Origin: Serinibacter arcticus
GTDB lineage: Bacteria; Actinomycetota; Actinomycetes; Actinomycetales; Beutenbergiaceae
Reading direction: 5' to 3'
Length of the DNA stretch: 64,000 nt
NCBI RefSeq assembly: GCF_003121705.1
Contig: NZ_PYHR01000002.1
Coordinates: forward strand, 1,550,001 to 1,614,000
Position numbers and translations under genes: made by a program. The notes under the pieces were generated by a model that saw only the letters and a program-made list of their open reading frames with translations, searched no databases and was not told where the DNA came from. Positions 20,266 through 35,787 of this stretch are shown here, in pieces. Each line of letters opens with the position of its first letter. The stretch's first letter is position 1.

Positions 20266-22368
20266 CTACTCGCCCCGGGTCTTCTTGATGATCTCCTCGG
20301 CAACGTTCCGAGGAACCTCGGCGTAGTTGCTGAACTGCATCGAGTACACGGCGCGACCCTGGGTCTTCGACCGCAGGTCGCCGATGTAGCCGAACAGCTC
20401 CGACAACGGCACCAGTGCGCGGATAACCTTAACCCCGCTCGCGTCGTTCATCGACTGGATCATGCCACGTCGCGAGTTGAGGTCGCCGATGACGTCGCCC
20501 ATGTACTCCTCGGGCGTCCGCACCTCGACGTCCATGATCGGCTCGAGGATGACCGGGTCCGCCTTGCGGAAGCCCTCCTTCGCGACCATGGAACCGGCGA
20601 TCTTGAACGCCATCTCCGAGGAGTCGACGTCGTGGTACGCGCCGTCCGTGAGCGACGCCTTGACGCCGACCATCGGGAAGCCGGCGAGCACGCCGGCGCT
20701 CAGCGCGTCCTGGATTCCGGCGTCGACGCTCGGGATGTACTCGCGCGGGACGCGACCACCGGTGACGGCGTTGACGAACTCGTACAGCTCGCCGTCCTCG
20801 GACTCCAGCGGCTCGAAGGTCACCTGGACCTTGGCGAACTGGCCGGAACCACCCGTCTGCTTCTTGTGGGTGTAGTCGACCTTCTCCACCTTGCGGCGGA
20901 TGGTCTCGCGGTAGGCCACCTGCGGCTTGCCGACGTTGGCCTCGACGTGGAACTCGCGACGCATGCGGTCGACGAGGATGTCGAGGTGGAGCTCGCCCAT
21001 GCCCTTGATGACGGTCTGGCCGGTCTCCTGGTCGAGCATGACCTGGAAGGTGGGGTCCTCCTCGGCGAGCTTCTGGATGGCGACACCCAGCTTCTCCTGG
21101 TCACCCTTGGTCTTCGGCTCGATGGCCACCTCGATGACCGGGTCCGGGAACGTCATGGACTCGAGCACGATCGGGTTCTGCAGGTCGCAGAGGGTCTCGC
21201 CCGTGGTCACGTCCTTGAGCCCGATGAAGGCGTAGATGTGACCGGCGGTGGCCTCCTCGACCGGCATCTCCTTGTTGGCGTGCATCTGGAAGAGCTTACC
21301 GATGCGCTCCTTCTTGCCCTTGGTGGCGTTGAGCACCTGGGCGCCCGGCGTGATGCGGCCGGAGTAGATGCGCACGAACGTCAGCTTGCCGAAGAACGGG
21401 TGCGTCGCGACCTTGAACGCCAGGGCCGAGAACGGCGCGTCGAGGGCGGCCGGGCGGGAGAGCACGACCTCCTCGTCACGGACGTCGTGGCCGAAGACGT
21501 CGGGGACGTCGAGCGGCGAGGGGAGGTAGTCGATGACGGCGTCGAGCATGGGCTGGACGCCCTTGTTCTTGAACGCCGAGCCGCACAGCACCGGGTAGGC
21601 CTGCGAGGTGATCGTCAGCTGGCGGATGCCGGCCTTGATCTCCTCGGTCGTGAGCTCCTCGCCGCCGAGGAACTTCTCGAGCAGCGTGTCGTTCGTCTCG
21701 GCCACGGCCTCGATGAGGTCGGCGCGGTACTTGTCCGCCTTCTCGGCGAGCTCGGCCGGGATCTCCTCGACGGTGTAGTTCGCACCCATCGCGGTCTCGC
21801 CGCGCCAGAGCAGCGCGCGCATCTCGACGAGGTCGACGACACCCTCGAACTCGCTCTCGGCACCGATGGGGAGCTGGATCACGAGCGGCTTCGCGCCGAG
21901 GCGCGAGACGATGGTGTCGACCGTGAAGTAGAAGTCGGCGCCGAGCTTGTCCATCTTGTTGACGAAGCAGATGCGCGGGACGTCGTACTTGTCGGCCTGA
22001 CGCCAGACGGTCTCCGACTGCGGCTCCACGCCCTCCTTGCCGTCGAAGACGGCGACGGCGCCGTCGAGCACGCGCAGGGAGCGCTCGACCTCGACCGTGA
22101 AGTCCACGTGACCGGGGGTGTCGATGATGTTGATCTGGTTCTTGTTCCAGAAGCAGGTCACGGCGGCCGACGTGATCGTGATGCCGCGCTCCTTCTCCTG
22201 TTCCATCCAGTCGGTCGTCGAGGCGCCGTCGTGCGTCTCGCCGATCTTGTAGTTGACGCCGGTGTAGAACAGGATCCGCTCGGTCGTCGTGGTCTTGCCG
22301 GCGTCGATGTGCGCCATGATGCCGATGTTGCGGACCTTGTTGAGGTCAGTCAGCACGTCCTGTGCCAC
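20266..22368 (-). CDS. fusA: Elongation factor G
   Basis: EF-G catalyses translocation and, with RRF, ribosome recycling. The 700-residue protein has [19 protein letters not shown] (P-loop 19-26), [29 protein letters not shown] and domain IV-V segments [30 protein letters not shown] and [13 protein letters not shown]. Length is normal. A 102-base gap with a hairpin at 22437-22464 separates it from rpsG. Confidence 0.99.
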   Translation of the reverse strand: MAQDVLTDLNKVRNIGIMAHIDAGKTTTTERILFYTGVNYKIGETHDGASTTDWMEQEKERGITITSAAVTCFWNKNQINIIDTPGHVDFTVEVERSLRVLDGAVAVFDGKEGVEPQSETVWRQADKYDVPRICFVNKMDKLGADFYFTVDTIVSRLGAKPLVIQLPIGAESEFEGVVDLVEMRALLWRGETAMGANYTVEEIPAELAEKADKYRADLIEAVAETNDTLLEKFLGGEELTTEEIKAGIRQLTITSQAYPVLCGSAFKNKGVQPMLDAVIDYLPSPLDVPDVFGHDVRDEEVVLSRPAALDAPFSALAFKVATHPFFGKLTFVRIYSGRITPGAQVLNATKGKKERIGKLFQMHANKEMPVEEATAGHIYAFIGLKDVTTGETLCDLQNPIVLESMTFPDPVIEVAIEPKTKGDQEKLGVAIQKLAEEDPTFQVMLDQETGQTVIKGMGELHLDILVDRMRREFHVEANVGKPQVAYRETIRRKVEKVDYTHKKQTGGSGQFAKVQVTFEPLESEDGELYEFVNAVTGGRVPREYIPSVDAGIQDALSAGVLAGFPMVGVKASLTDGAYHDVDSSEMAFKIAGSMVAKEGFRKADPVILEPIMDVEVRTPEEYMGDVIGDLNSRRGMIQSMNDASGVKVIRALVPLSELFGYIGDLRSKTQGRAVYSMQFSNYAEVPRNVAEEIIKKTRGE

Positions 22369-22436
22369 AGGTGCTCGATTCTGGTCGGGATGAGCAGGGA
22401 GTCGGTCACGTCGGTGCCGTGACCAGGGGGTGGGAG

Positions 22437-22464
22437 GGCCGGCGCGCCCGAGGGCGTGCCGGCC
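22437..22464 (-). other. Hairpin between rpsG and fusA
   Basis: A stem formed by 22437-22449 and 22452-22464 (GGCCGGC / GCCGGCC arms continuing into GCGCCC / GGGCGT with one weak pair and a very tight loop) starts just after the rpsG stop. It may modulate read-through or protect a processed 3' end; it lacks a T-run. Confidence 0.4.
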
Positions 22465-22470
22465 ACAGCC

Positions 22471-22941
22471 TCACCAGCGGTAGTGCGCGAAGGCCCGGTT
22501 GGACTCGGCCATCTTGTGGACGTCCTCGCGACGCTTCACAGCGGCGCCGAGGCCGTTGGAGGCGTCGAGGATCTCGTTCATGAGGCGCTCGGTCATGGTC
22601 TTCTCGCGACGCTGGCGCGAGTAGTCCACGAGCCACCGCATGGCCAGCGCGGTGGCGCGGGCCGGACGGACCTCGATCGGGACCTGGTAGGTCGTACCAC
22701 CGACGCGGCGGGACTTGACCTCGAGGGCCGGACGGACGTTGTCGAGCGCGCGCTTGAGGACGGCGGCGGGGTCGCCCTGCGTCTTCTCGCGGACACCCTC
22801 GAGGGCGTCGTAGACGATGCGCTCGGCGACGGACTTCTTGCCGTCGAGGAGCACGCGGTTGACCAGCTGCGTGACCGTCGGGGAGCCGTAGACCGGGTCG
22901 ACGACGATCGGGCGCTTCGGGGCGGGGCCCTTACGAGGCAT
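22471..22941 (-). CDS. rpsG: Small ribosomal subunit protein uS7
   Basis: S7 nucleates the 30S head and contacts E-site tRNA. The 156-residue protein begins [20 protein letters not shown], contains [20 protein letters not shown], the [20 protein letters not shown] hairpin and the C-terminal [18 protein letters not shown]. Its ATG overlaps the rpsL stop codon by one base (TAATG). Confidence 0.98.
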   Translation of the reverse strand: MPRKGPAPKRPIVVDPVYGSPTVTQLVNRVLLDGKKSVAERIVYDALEGVREKTQGDPAAVLKRALDNVRPALEVKSRRVGGTTYQVPIEVRPARATALAMRWLVDYSRQRREKTMTERLMNEILDASNGLGAAVKRREDVHKMAESNRAFAHYRW

Positions 22942-23315
22942 TACTTCTTCTCCTTCTTGGCGCCGTAGCGGCTGCGAGCCTGCTTGCGGTTCCGGACACC
23001 CTGCGTGTCGAGCGCACCGCGGACGATCTTGTAACGGACACCCGGAAGGTCCTTCACACGACCACCGCGGACGAGCACGATCGAGTGCTCCTGCAGGTTG
23101 TGACCCTCGCCGGGGATGTAGGCCGTGACCTCCATCTGGCTCGAGAGCTTCACGCGCGCCACCTTGCGGAGAGCCGAGTTCGGCTTCTTCGGGGTGGTGG
23201 TGTAGACGCGCGTGCAGACGCCACGACGCTGGGGCGAACCCTGGAGCGCCGGGGTCTTGGACTTGCTGACCTTGGGCGAGCGGCCCTTGCGGACCAGCTG
23301 CTGAATTGTGGGCAC
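22941..23315 (-). CDS. rpsL: Small ribosomal subunit protein uS12
   Basis: S12 lies at the decoding centre and controls accuracy. The 124-residue protein begins at GTG 23315 ([20 protein letters not shown]), with [20 protein letters not shown], the [20 protein letters not shown] loop and a basic tail. The lysine at 43 in TPKKPNS and the GRVKDLPG lysine are both the wild-type residues, so there is no sign of streptomycin resistance mutations. It is the first gene of the str operon. Confidence 0.98.
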   Translation of the reverse strand: MPTIQQLVRKGRSPKVSKSKTPALQGSPQRRGVCTRVYTTTPKKPNSALRKVARVKLSSQMEVTAYIPGEGHNLQEHSIVLVRGGRVKDLPGVRYKIVRGALDTQGVRNRKQARSRYGAKKEKK

Positions 23316-23557
23316 TACTTCTCCGTCTCGAGGTGACTGGGTGACACGAGGTCGTTCCTGTCCGCGATGCCGTGCTCCTACGCTGGATCCCAGGCACCCG
23401 ACACGCTCCCGGCCGCCCAGAGGGTCGGACCGAGGGGCGCCGGTGGCTCGAGGCCACTCAGTGAGACCGGAGCTCCGACCCGACGATCTCTCGTCGGACG
23501 TCGCGGGAGCCGATTTCACGCGCACGCAAGAGCCCGCATCTGCGGGCACCGCGGTCC

Positions 23558-23586
23558 AGCATAGGTTGCGGGCGCCCCGACGTCAA
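23558..23586 (-). promoter_or_regulatory. Promoter of the str operon (rpsL-rpsG-fusA-tuf)
   Basis: On the minus strand -35 TTGACG (23581-23586) and -10 TATGCT (23558-23563) have a 17-base spacer, close to ideal. Transcription should begin near 23551, giving a leader of about 235 bases. A seven-base-pair stem (23532-23538 with 23541-23547) would form at the extreme 5' end of the RNA. I see no gene in 23316-23632. Confidence 0.75.
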
Positions 23587-23606
23587 CGCACCGGCCCCGG
23601 GCACCG

Positions 23607-23625
23607 ACCGGCGCATCACGCCGGT
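23607..23625 (-). terminator. Hairpin after the WXG-RTX-lipoprotein cassette
   Basis: A seven-base-pair stem ACCGGCG / CGCCGGT (23607-23613 with 23619-23625) begins eight bases after the lipoprotein stop and ends 21 bases before the rpsL -35. It is the only candidate terminator for the cassette and is modest in strength. Confidence 0.45.
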
Positions 23626-23632
23626 GCGGACG

Positions 23633-24238
23633 TCAGGTCAACGGGTGCGTCGTCGAGCACGCCAGTCGCTGCAGGGGGAAGCCCACGGCGTTCCCCAACG
23701 AGAACGTGCCGTCCTCGAGGTCGCGCACTCCCCCGGCTCCCTCGACCTGCGACGAGGTGACGTAGCCCGCGCAGATCCGCGCCGTCGCCGGCTCCGCGGG
23801 AAGCCGCACCGGTCGGTCGCCCTCCCTGTCGGAGAACGGCTCCAGCGGACGCGGGGCCGTTCCCGTCCCCTCGCGCGTCTCGCCCGGCGCGAGCTCGACG
23901 ACGGCGGTCGCCGGCGCCTGGGCGTGGTCCACGTCCCCGCGCACCGGGTACATCGCCGCGACGAGAGCCACCCCCTCGGCCACGCTGCGGTCGGCGAACA
24001 CCAGCGCGCCCCGGGGCTCGACGATCCAGACGGCCTCGGACGAGGTGTTCTCCAGGACGTAGTCCCACCAGATGCCGTCCTGGGTCGTCCGGACGGACGC
24101 CGTGACCAGCACGTCGGTCGAGATCGTGTCCTCGGTGATCGAGATGGGGTCCTCCTCCGCCTGGCAGGACGCCATCCCCCCGGCGCCGAGCACGGCGAGC
24201 GCCGCCACGGCGGCCAGCCCCGTTCGTCCGTTCCTCAT
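23633..24238 (-). CDS. Predicted lipoprotein, last gene of the WXG-RTX cassette
   Basis: A 201-residue protein with a lipoprotein signal: two basic residues, the hydrophobic LAAVAALAVLGAGG, then MASC with C25 as the predicted lipidated cysteine. The mature part is predicted beta-rich (TDVLVTASVRTTQDGIWWDY, NTSSEAVWIVEPRG, ATAVVELAPGETREGTG), like an Ig-type DUF4352-style fold; I do not recognise a named family. The ATG overlaps the stop of the metalloprotease gene (TGATG), so the two are co-translated. The coupling suggests a helper, anchor or immunity role for the neighbouring effector, which is inference only. Confidence 0.75.
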   Translation of the reverse strand: MRNGRTGLAAVAALAVLGAGGMASCQAEEDPISITEDTISTDVLVTASVRTTQDGIWWDYVLENTSSEAVWIVEPRGALVFADRSVAEGVALVAAMYPVRGDVDHAQAPATAVVELAPGETREGTGTAPRPLEPFSDREGDRPVRLPAEPATARICAGYVTSSQVEGAGGVRDLEDGTFSLGNAVGFPLQRLACSTTHPLT

Positions 24239-26013
24239 CAGTAGCTCTCCCTCCTGGGGAGTCCCATCTCCTCGCGGAGCCCGTTCTCGGAGAACTCGAT
24301 CGGGTGGTCGGGGCTGATGATCTCCGGGGTGTCGGGGTCGCCGTCGTGGTCCACGGGGAGGCCGCTCGCGTGGCGCTCGGTCACCTTGATCCCGTGGTTG
24401 CCGGTGTCGTCGCCCTCGTAGATCTCCTCGTAGTCGACGTCGTTCACGTAGTCGTAGACGTGACCGAGCTCGTGCTGCAGCACGACGATCGGCGGCGCCC
24501 CCCGGAAGTCGTCGATGGTCGGGAGATACCTGACCTCGTCGGGCCGACCGTTCGACGCCGAGCTGTTCTGCTCGTCGGGGTTGGAGGCGGGGGGTGTCCA
24601 CTCGCTGATCGTCAGGGAGTCCTTCTTGAACCCGAGGAAGCCGGAGTCCTCGTAGTTCTGCTCGAGGTTGGCCAGCATCTGCTGCCCGGTGGGCGAGGAC
24701 CGCAGCATGTCGAGGTCCGCCTCGACCCTGGCGATGAACTCGGGCGTGCCCTGGATGGTGATGTGCCTGGTCGTCTCGGGGATCTCCACGCGCACGTTCG
24801 TCTCGTTGCTGGAGCCGTCCGCACGGCTGTCGTCGTTGCTGGTGTCCTGCCCCGTGCCCCCGACCGTCCTGTCCTCTCCCAGCCCGCCGTAGGAGACGTC
24901 GTCGCCCGCACCGCCCAGGATCTGGTCGTCGCCGCGACCGCCGGAGAGGACGTCGTCCCCAGCGCCGCCGTCCAGGACGTCGTCGTCCCCGCCGCCCTCG
25001 AGGTAGTCCTCGTCCTGCCCTCCGCTGAGGATGTCGCGGCCGTCGAGTCCGTACAGCGTGTCGCGCCCGCTGCCGCCGACCATGCGATCGTCCCCGCCCT
25101 GACCGTCCAGGTAGTCGTGCCCGCCGCCGCCCGAGACGTGATCGTCGCCCGCACCCGCCTCGATCTCGTCGTCGCCGGCGGACCCGAACAGGCGGTCGTC
25201 TCCCCCACCACCCTGGATCCGGTCGAGCCCGCCACCGCCGACGACGGTGAAGGACAGCGAGGTCCCGGCGGGCAGCGCGATCGTGTCGGCGCCCCCACCA
25301 CCCCGGATCGTCACGTCGGTGCCCGCGGGGATCCGGTAGCTGCGGCCGTTGATCGTCACGATCTGGATGTCGGTGAACGGGATCGTCGACACCGTGATCG
25401 TGTCGTCCCCGCTGCCGCCGCTCACGACGGCCTCGCCGTCGAGGAAGATGATCCCGGCGCCCGTCCCCTCGAGCGGGGTGTCCACCAGCGGCACCTCGCC
25501 CGTGGCGTAGGTGCTCCAGGTCGAGTGGACGACCGCCCACTCCCCCTGTGCCGCCCGGAGCGTGGCGGCGAAGCCGAGCAGCTCGGTGTCGAGCGTCCTG
25601 CGGATGTCCAGCGCGGCCGACGTGGCGGCGTCCACGAGGGCTCCGTCCTCCTCGGTCGTGACGTCGAACCCGAGGAGACCGGGAGGGCCGTACCGGCGCG
25701 GCAGGTGCATGACCGTCGCCCAGGACCCGTCGAGGGCGCCCTGGGCCTGACGGACGGCCCCGGCCGCGCTCTGGGTGGCGGCGGCCGCCGACTCCGCGGC
25801 TCCCGCTGCCACGTCGATGTCCGCCCCGACCTTCGACCCCTGGGAGGCGAACGCCTCCGCCGCGTCGCCGTCCCACTCGGAGACGGCCAGACGGGCCGAG
25901 GCGCCGAACGACTCCGCACCGCCGGTGAGCGCACGACCGACGGCGCTCCACGCCGCCGCCGCCGCGTCGAGGGACACCAGCTCCGCCCTCAGGTCCCACA
26001 ACCCCTCGGTCAC
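24238..26013 (-). CDS. WXG-headed RTX-repeat protein with C-terminal M91-type zinc metallopeptidase
   Basis: A 591-residue, three-part protein. Residues 1-170 are Ala-rich and helical with a central W47-D48-G49, like WXG/LXG-type type VII secretion heads; there is no Sec signal peptide. Residues about 197-395 hold RTX calcium-binding nonapeptides (GGAGDD-x-L pattern). Residues about 416-591 resemble the peptidase M91 family (NleD-like): HITIQGTPEFIARVEADLD, LRSSPTGQQML, the zinc motif HELGH (514-518) and the C-terminal FSENGLREEMGLPRRESY. Known M91 members are host-directed or polymorphic-toxin proteases, so a secreted protease effector that folds in external calcium is inferred. GTG start overlaps the upstream gene by four bases (GTGA). 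Confidence 0.8.
   Translation of the reverse strand: MTEGLWDLRAELVSLDAAAAAWSAVGRALTGGAESFGASARLAVSEWDGDAAEAFASQGSKVGADIDVAAGAAESAAAATQSAAGAVRQAQGALDGSWATVMHLPRRYGPPGLLGFDVTTEEDGALVDAATSAALDIRRTLDTELLGFAATLRAAQGEWAVVHSTWSTYATGEVPLVDTPLEGTGAGIIFLDGEAVVSGGSGDDTITVSTIPFTDIQIVTINGRSYRIPAGTDVTIRGGGGADTIALPAGTSLSFTVVGGGGLDRIQGGGGDDRLFGSAGDDEIEAGAGDDHVSGGGGHDYLDGQGGDDRMVGGSGRDTLYGLDGRDILSGGQDEDYLEGGGDDDVLDGGAGDDVLSGGRGDDQILGGAGDDVSYGGLGEDRTVGGTGQDTSNDDSRADGSSNETNVRVEIPETTRHITIQGTPEFIARVEADLDMLRSSPTGQQMLANLEQNYEDSGFLGFKKDSLTISEWTPPASNPDEQNSSASNGRPDEVRYLPTIDDFRGAPPIVVLQHELGHVYDYVNDVDYEEIYEGDDTGNHGIKVTERHASGLPVDHDGDPDTPEIISPDHPIEFSENGLREEMGLPRRESY
24829..25425 (-). repeat. RTX (GGxGxDxUx) coding repeat tract
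   Basis: About twenty imperfect nine-residue repeats in the metalloprotease gene (for example GGAGDDVLS, GGRGDDQIL, GGSGRDTLY). Each pair forms a parallel beta-roll that binds calcium. The middle is the most regular; the ends are degenerate (GGLGEDRTV, GGTGQDTSN). Confidence 0.85.
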
Positions 26014-26312
26014 GAGATCCTCATCTCCTCGGCGGCGGCCTCGTCGGCGTCGGAGTAGCCGAACGCGCAGGCGTACAGCGTCTCGCTCGCGTTCTCGAGC
26101 ACCCCGGCGATCGTGGCCGCGGCCGTGCCGGCGGAGTCCGCGGCGAGGGCGTGGGCCTCGCGGAAGGCGGCGGCCCCCGGGGTGGTGCCGGCGGCGAGTC
26201 CGGCCAGGCCCGTCAGCGCGACCACCGCGTCCTGCCAGGAGTGGGAGACCTCCACAGCGGTGTCGAGCACGCTGCCGGCCGCCTCGCTCACGACCTCCGG
26301 ATCGATGTGCAT
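26010..26312 (-). CDS. WXG100-like / EspC-like small protein with YxxxD motif
   Basis: A 100-residue, Ala-rich, two-helix protein without a signal peptide. It has a central tryptophan in VSHSWQDAV and ends ACAFGYSDADEAAAEEMRIS, in which Y86-x-x-x-D90 fits the YxxxD/E export motif of type VII substrates. Size and layout fit the ESX secretion-associated EspC-like or WXG100 class. The start at 26312 has GGCAGGGCG upstream; the longer frame reaches into the promoter. It overlaps the RTX-metalloprotease gene by four bases and is probably its secretion partner. No ESX core gene lies in this window. Confidence 0.75.
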   Translation of the reverse strand: MHIDPEVVSEAAGSVLDTAVEVSHSWQDAVVALTGLAGLAAGTTPGAAAFREAHALAADSAGTAAATIAGVLENASETLYACAFGYSDADEAAAEEMRIS

Positions 26313-26374
26313 GTCACGCCCTGCCTCAACGTCGGGTACGGGTACGAAGTGGACCCGGTGAGAACGTAGCGCCG

Positions 26375-26390
26375 CCACCGGCGCCGGTGG
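26375..26390. promoter_or_regulatory. Perfect 16-base palindrome upstream of the WXG cassette
   Basis: CCACCGGCGCCGGTGG reads the same on both strands, 62 bases upstream of the WXG-like start codon and between it and the rpoC terminator. A weak minus-strand -10-like TACGTT (26363-26368) lies just downstream. It could be an operator for the cassette; GC-rich palindromes also occur by chance. Confidence 0.4.
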
Positions 26391-26425
26391 GGATCGGGTT
26401 CGCGCCCCGTCGTGCCGGAACGGGA

Positions 26426-26471
26426 ACGACGGCGGCCCGCCACCTCCGCAGAGGTGACGGGCCGCCGTCGT
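26426..26471 (-). terminator. Terminator after rpoC
   Basis: A 14-base-pair perfect stem (26426-26439 with 26458-26471) extended inside by CACCTC/GAGGTG begins 31 bases after the rpoC stop. It isolates rpoBC from the accessory cassette. Confidence 0.8.
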
Positions 26472-26501
26472 GACGGGGTCGCGGTGAGGACCGCCGCTGG
26501 A

Positions 26502-30389
<3,888 letters not shown>

Positions 30390-30449
30390 GTTGTCCTACT
30401 TCCTTCGGTGTGTCACCGGTAAGTCGATATCTGTGATCTGCCACCCGCG

Positions 30450-30484
30450 GTCCCCGCGGTGCGCGTCGTGCGCACCGCGGGGAC
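30450..30484 (-). other. Strong hairpin between rpoB and rpoC
   Basis: A perfect 15-base-pair stem (30450-30464 with 30470-30484) with loop GTCGT begins seven bases after the rpoB stop codon. No T-run follows, and rpoC must be expressed through it, so it may be an attenuating terminator, an RNase processing site or a stabilising 3' structure for rpoB mRNA. Confidence 0.6.
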
Positions 30485-30491
30485 CCGGGGC

Positions 30492-34001
<3,510 letters not shown>

Positions 34002-34146
34002 GAGGGATCCTTCCCTACGAAAAGGGTGTTCTCAGACGTTGGCCTGCTTACCCCAGGGCAAGGCGGTGATGACCTGACGGAGGCCTGATTTCAGGCACCG
34101 GCGATGGGCATCAAGGGGTTGGGGGCACAGGACAGCGCAAAGCGCG

Positions 34147-34175
34147 AGCATACCCATGATTTCGGGCAGGGTCAA
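34147..34175 (-). promoter_or_regulatory. Promoter of rpoB-rpoC
   Basis: On the minus strand -35 TTGACC (34170-34175) and -10 TATGCT (34147-34152) are separated by 17 bases. It predicts a leader of about 140 bases that contains a small GCCTGA/TCAGGC inverted repeat (34083-34096). The gene-free stretch 34002-34456 otherwise holds only this and the rplL terminator. Confidence 0.75.
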
Positions 34176-34377
34176 CCTGACCCCGCGGGACCTGCGCCAG
34201 CCACCTCGAGGGGAACCGTCCAGGCGTCACGCGGCGCTGCGTGAGCTCGTGCTCCCCCGAGGCATCTGCTGCCGCGGTTCGCCACGCAGTCTGCCCCAGG
34301 TCGGGCGATCCGTCGAGTCCCGGCCCGGCGAGTCGGCCCGCCGTCCGGATCCGGGTGGCCCGGTTCCGGGGATGCGG

Positions 34378-34411
34378 CAGGGCCCGCACCGCCGAGGCGG
34401 TACGGGCCCTG
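34378..34411 (-). terminator. Terminator after rplL
   Basis: An outer stem 34378-34386 with 34403-34411 and inner ACCGCC/GGCGGT arms (34388-34393, 34396-34401), broken by one C/A mismatch, begins 46 bases after the rplL stop. It separates rplJL from the rpoB promoter. Confidence 0.7.
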
Positions 34412-34456
34412 TCGAGAGCTTGCGGCTGGGCCGCGAGCGATCGCGAGGCGATCAGA

Positions 34457-34843
34457 TCACTTGATGGTGACCGTCGCGCCGGCGCCCTCGAGCTGCTCCT
34501 TGGCCTTGTCGGCGGCCTCCTTGTTGGCCCCCTCCAGAACGGGCTTGGGAGCGCCGTCAACGAGGTCCTTGGCCTCCTTCAGGCCGAGACCCGTGATGGA
34601 GCGCACCTCCTTGATGACCGCGATCTTCTGAGCGCCGACGGACTCGAGGACGACGTCGAACTCCGTCTTCTCCTCGACCTCCTCAGCGGCGGCCGCGCCC
34701 GGGCCGGCGGCGACGGCGACAGCGGCCGGAGCGGCAGCGGTGACCTCGAAGACCTCTTCGAACTGCTTCACGAACTCGGAGAGCTCGATGAGCGTGAGCT
34801 CCTTGAAAGCGTCAATGAGCTCGTCGGTGGTGAGCTTCGCCAT
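34457..34843 (-). CDS. rplL: Large ribosomal subunit protein bL12 (L7/L12)
   Basis: L12 forms the flexible stalk that recruits translational GTPases. The 128-residue protein has the N-terminal dimerisation helices ([20 protein letters not shown]), an Ala-rich hinge ([20 protein letters not shown]) and the C-terminal domain [20 protein letters not shown] with [17 protein letters not shown]. It follows rplJ by 84 bases. Confidence 0.98.
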   Translation of the reverse strand: MAKLTTDELIDAFKELTLIELSEFVKQFEEVFEVTAAAPAAVAVAAGPGAAAAEEVEEKTEFDVVLESVGAQKIAVIKEVRSITGLGLKEAKDLVDGAPKPVLEGANKEAADKAKEQLEGAGATVTIK

Positions 34844-34927
34844 GATCGGCGTTCCTTCCTGTAAGTGTCCCAGCGCGTGCTGCGCGAGTACTGGTGTTGG
34901 TGTGTGACGACGTCCGGCCCCGAAGGG

Positions 34928-35449
34928 TCAGGCGGCGTCCGCCTGCTTCTCGCGCAGGGCGTCGATGGTGCGGACCGCCTGCGACGCGGGCGCGGTGAAG
35001 AGGTACGCAGCCTGGTAGAGCTTCGCCTTCATCGCGCCGGCCGCCTTGGCCAGCAGGACCTCGCGGGACTCGAGGTCCGCGAGGGCGGTGATGTCGGCAG
35101 GGGAGATGTCCCTGCCGTCGAGCACACCGGCCTTGACGACCAGTGCGGGGTTGGCCTTGGCAAAGTCGCGCAGACCCTTGGCAGCGGTCACCGGGTCACC
35201 GGTGATGAACGCGATGGCCGACGGGCCGGAGAGCTTCTCGGCGAAGGTCTCCAGTCCGGCCTCGCGCGCCGCGATCGCGGTCAGCGTGTTCTTTGCCACG
35301 GCGTAGTGCGCATCCGACCCGAGGGCCTTGCGCAGAGCCTTGAGCTGGGCGACCGTCAGGCCGCGGTACTCGGTGAGCACCGCAGCATTCGAGTCACGGA
35401 ACAGCTGCGTGAGCTCGGCGACGGCTGCCGCCTTGTCCGGCCTCGCCAT
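34928..35449 (-). CDS. rplJ: Large ribosomal subunit protein uL10
   Basis: L10 is the base of the L12 stalk and the autogenous repressor of its own operon. The 173-residue protein begins [20 protein letters not shown], has [34 protein letters not shown] and the C-terminal helix [16 protein letters not shown] that binds L12 dimers. ATG 35449 has AAAGGAAT upstream. The leader carries a terminator-like hairpin with a T-run (35503-35535), consistent with attenuation. Confidence 0.97.
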   Translation of the reverse strand: MARPDKAAAVAELTQLFRDSNAAVLTEYRGLTVAQLKALRKALGSDAHYAVAKNTLTAIAAREAGLETFAEKLSGPSAIAFITGDPVTAAKGLRDFAKANPALVVKAGVLDGRDISPADITALADLESREVLLAKAAGAMKAKLYQAAYLFTAPASQAVRTIDALREKQADAA

Positions 35450-35502
35450 GGCATTCCTTTCCGATGGTGACCGCCGCTCCCGCGGAGCTCGCCCGAGGGG
35501 GC

Positions 35503-35535
35503 AAGCGAAAAGCCCCGTGCGCAGGGCACGGGGCT
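35503..35535 (-). promoter_or_regulatory. Attenuator-like terminator in the rplJL leader
   Basis: On the minus strand a perfect ten-base-pair stem AGCCCCGTGC / GCACGGGGCT (35526-35535 with 35511-35520) with a five-base loop is followed at once by TTTTCGC. This is the only classic hairpin-plus-T-run in the window. It lies 54 bases before the rplJ start, where L10-leader control is known in other bacteria. The remaining leader to about 35680 has further inverted repeats and a possible -10 TACTGT near 35663-35668. No gene is seen in 35450-35787. Confidence 0.65.
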
Positions 35536-35787
35536 CGGACCATCGGCGCACGTGGCACCGGGTACATTCCTCGAACCTGCGCAGGCTTCCCGTGGGAACT
35601 TCGCCTCGACCGAGCGTTTGCACGCGCGACGAGGACCGGCGGTCTGGGGTACGGGAAGAAACAGTACACGACGGATCGCGACCTCCGCACCGCGCGTGCC
35701 CACCCGGACCCATCCGCTGCGGCCCCCGCTCCGAACTCCTCGCGACCGTCACCACCCGGCGCACGGCCCGAGAGACAAGGATCCATC

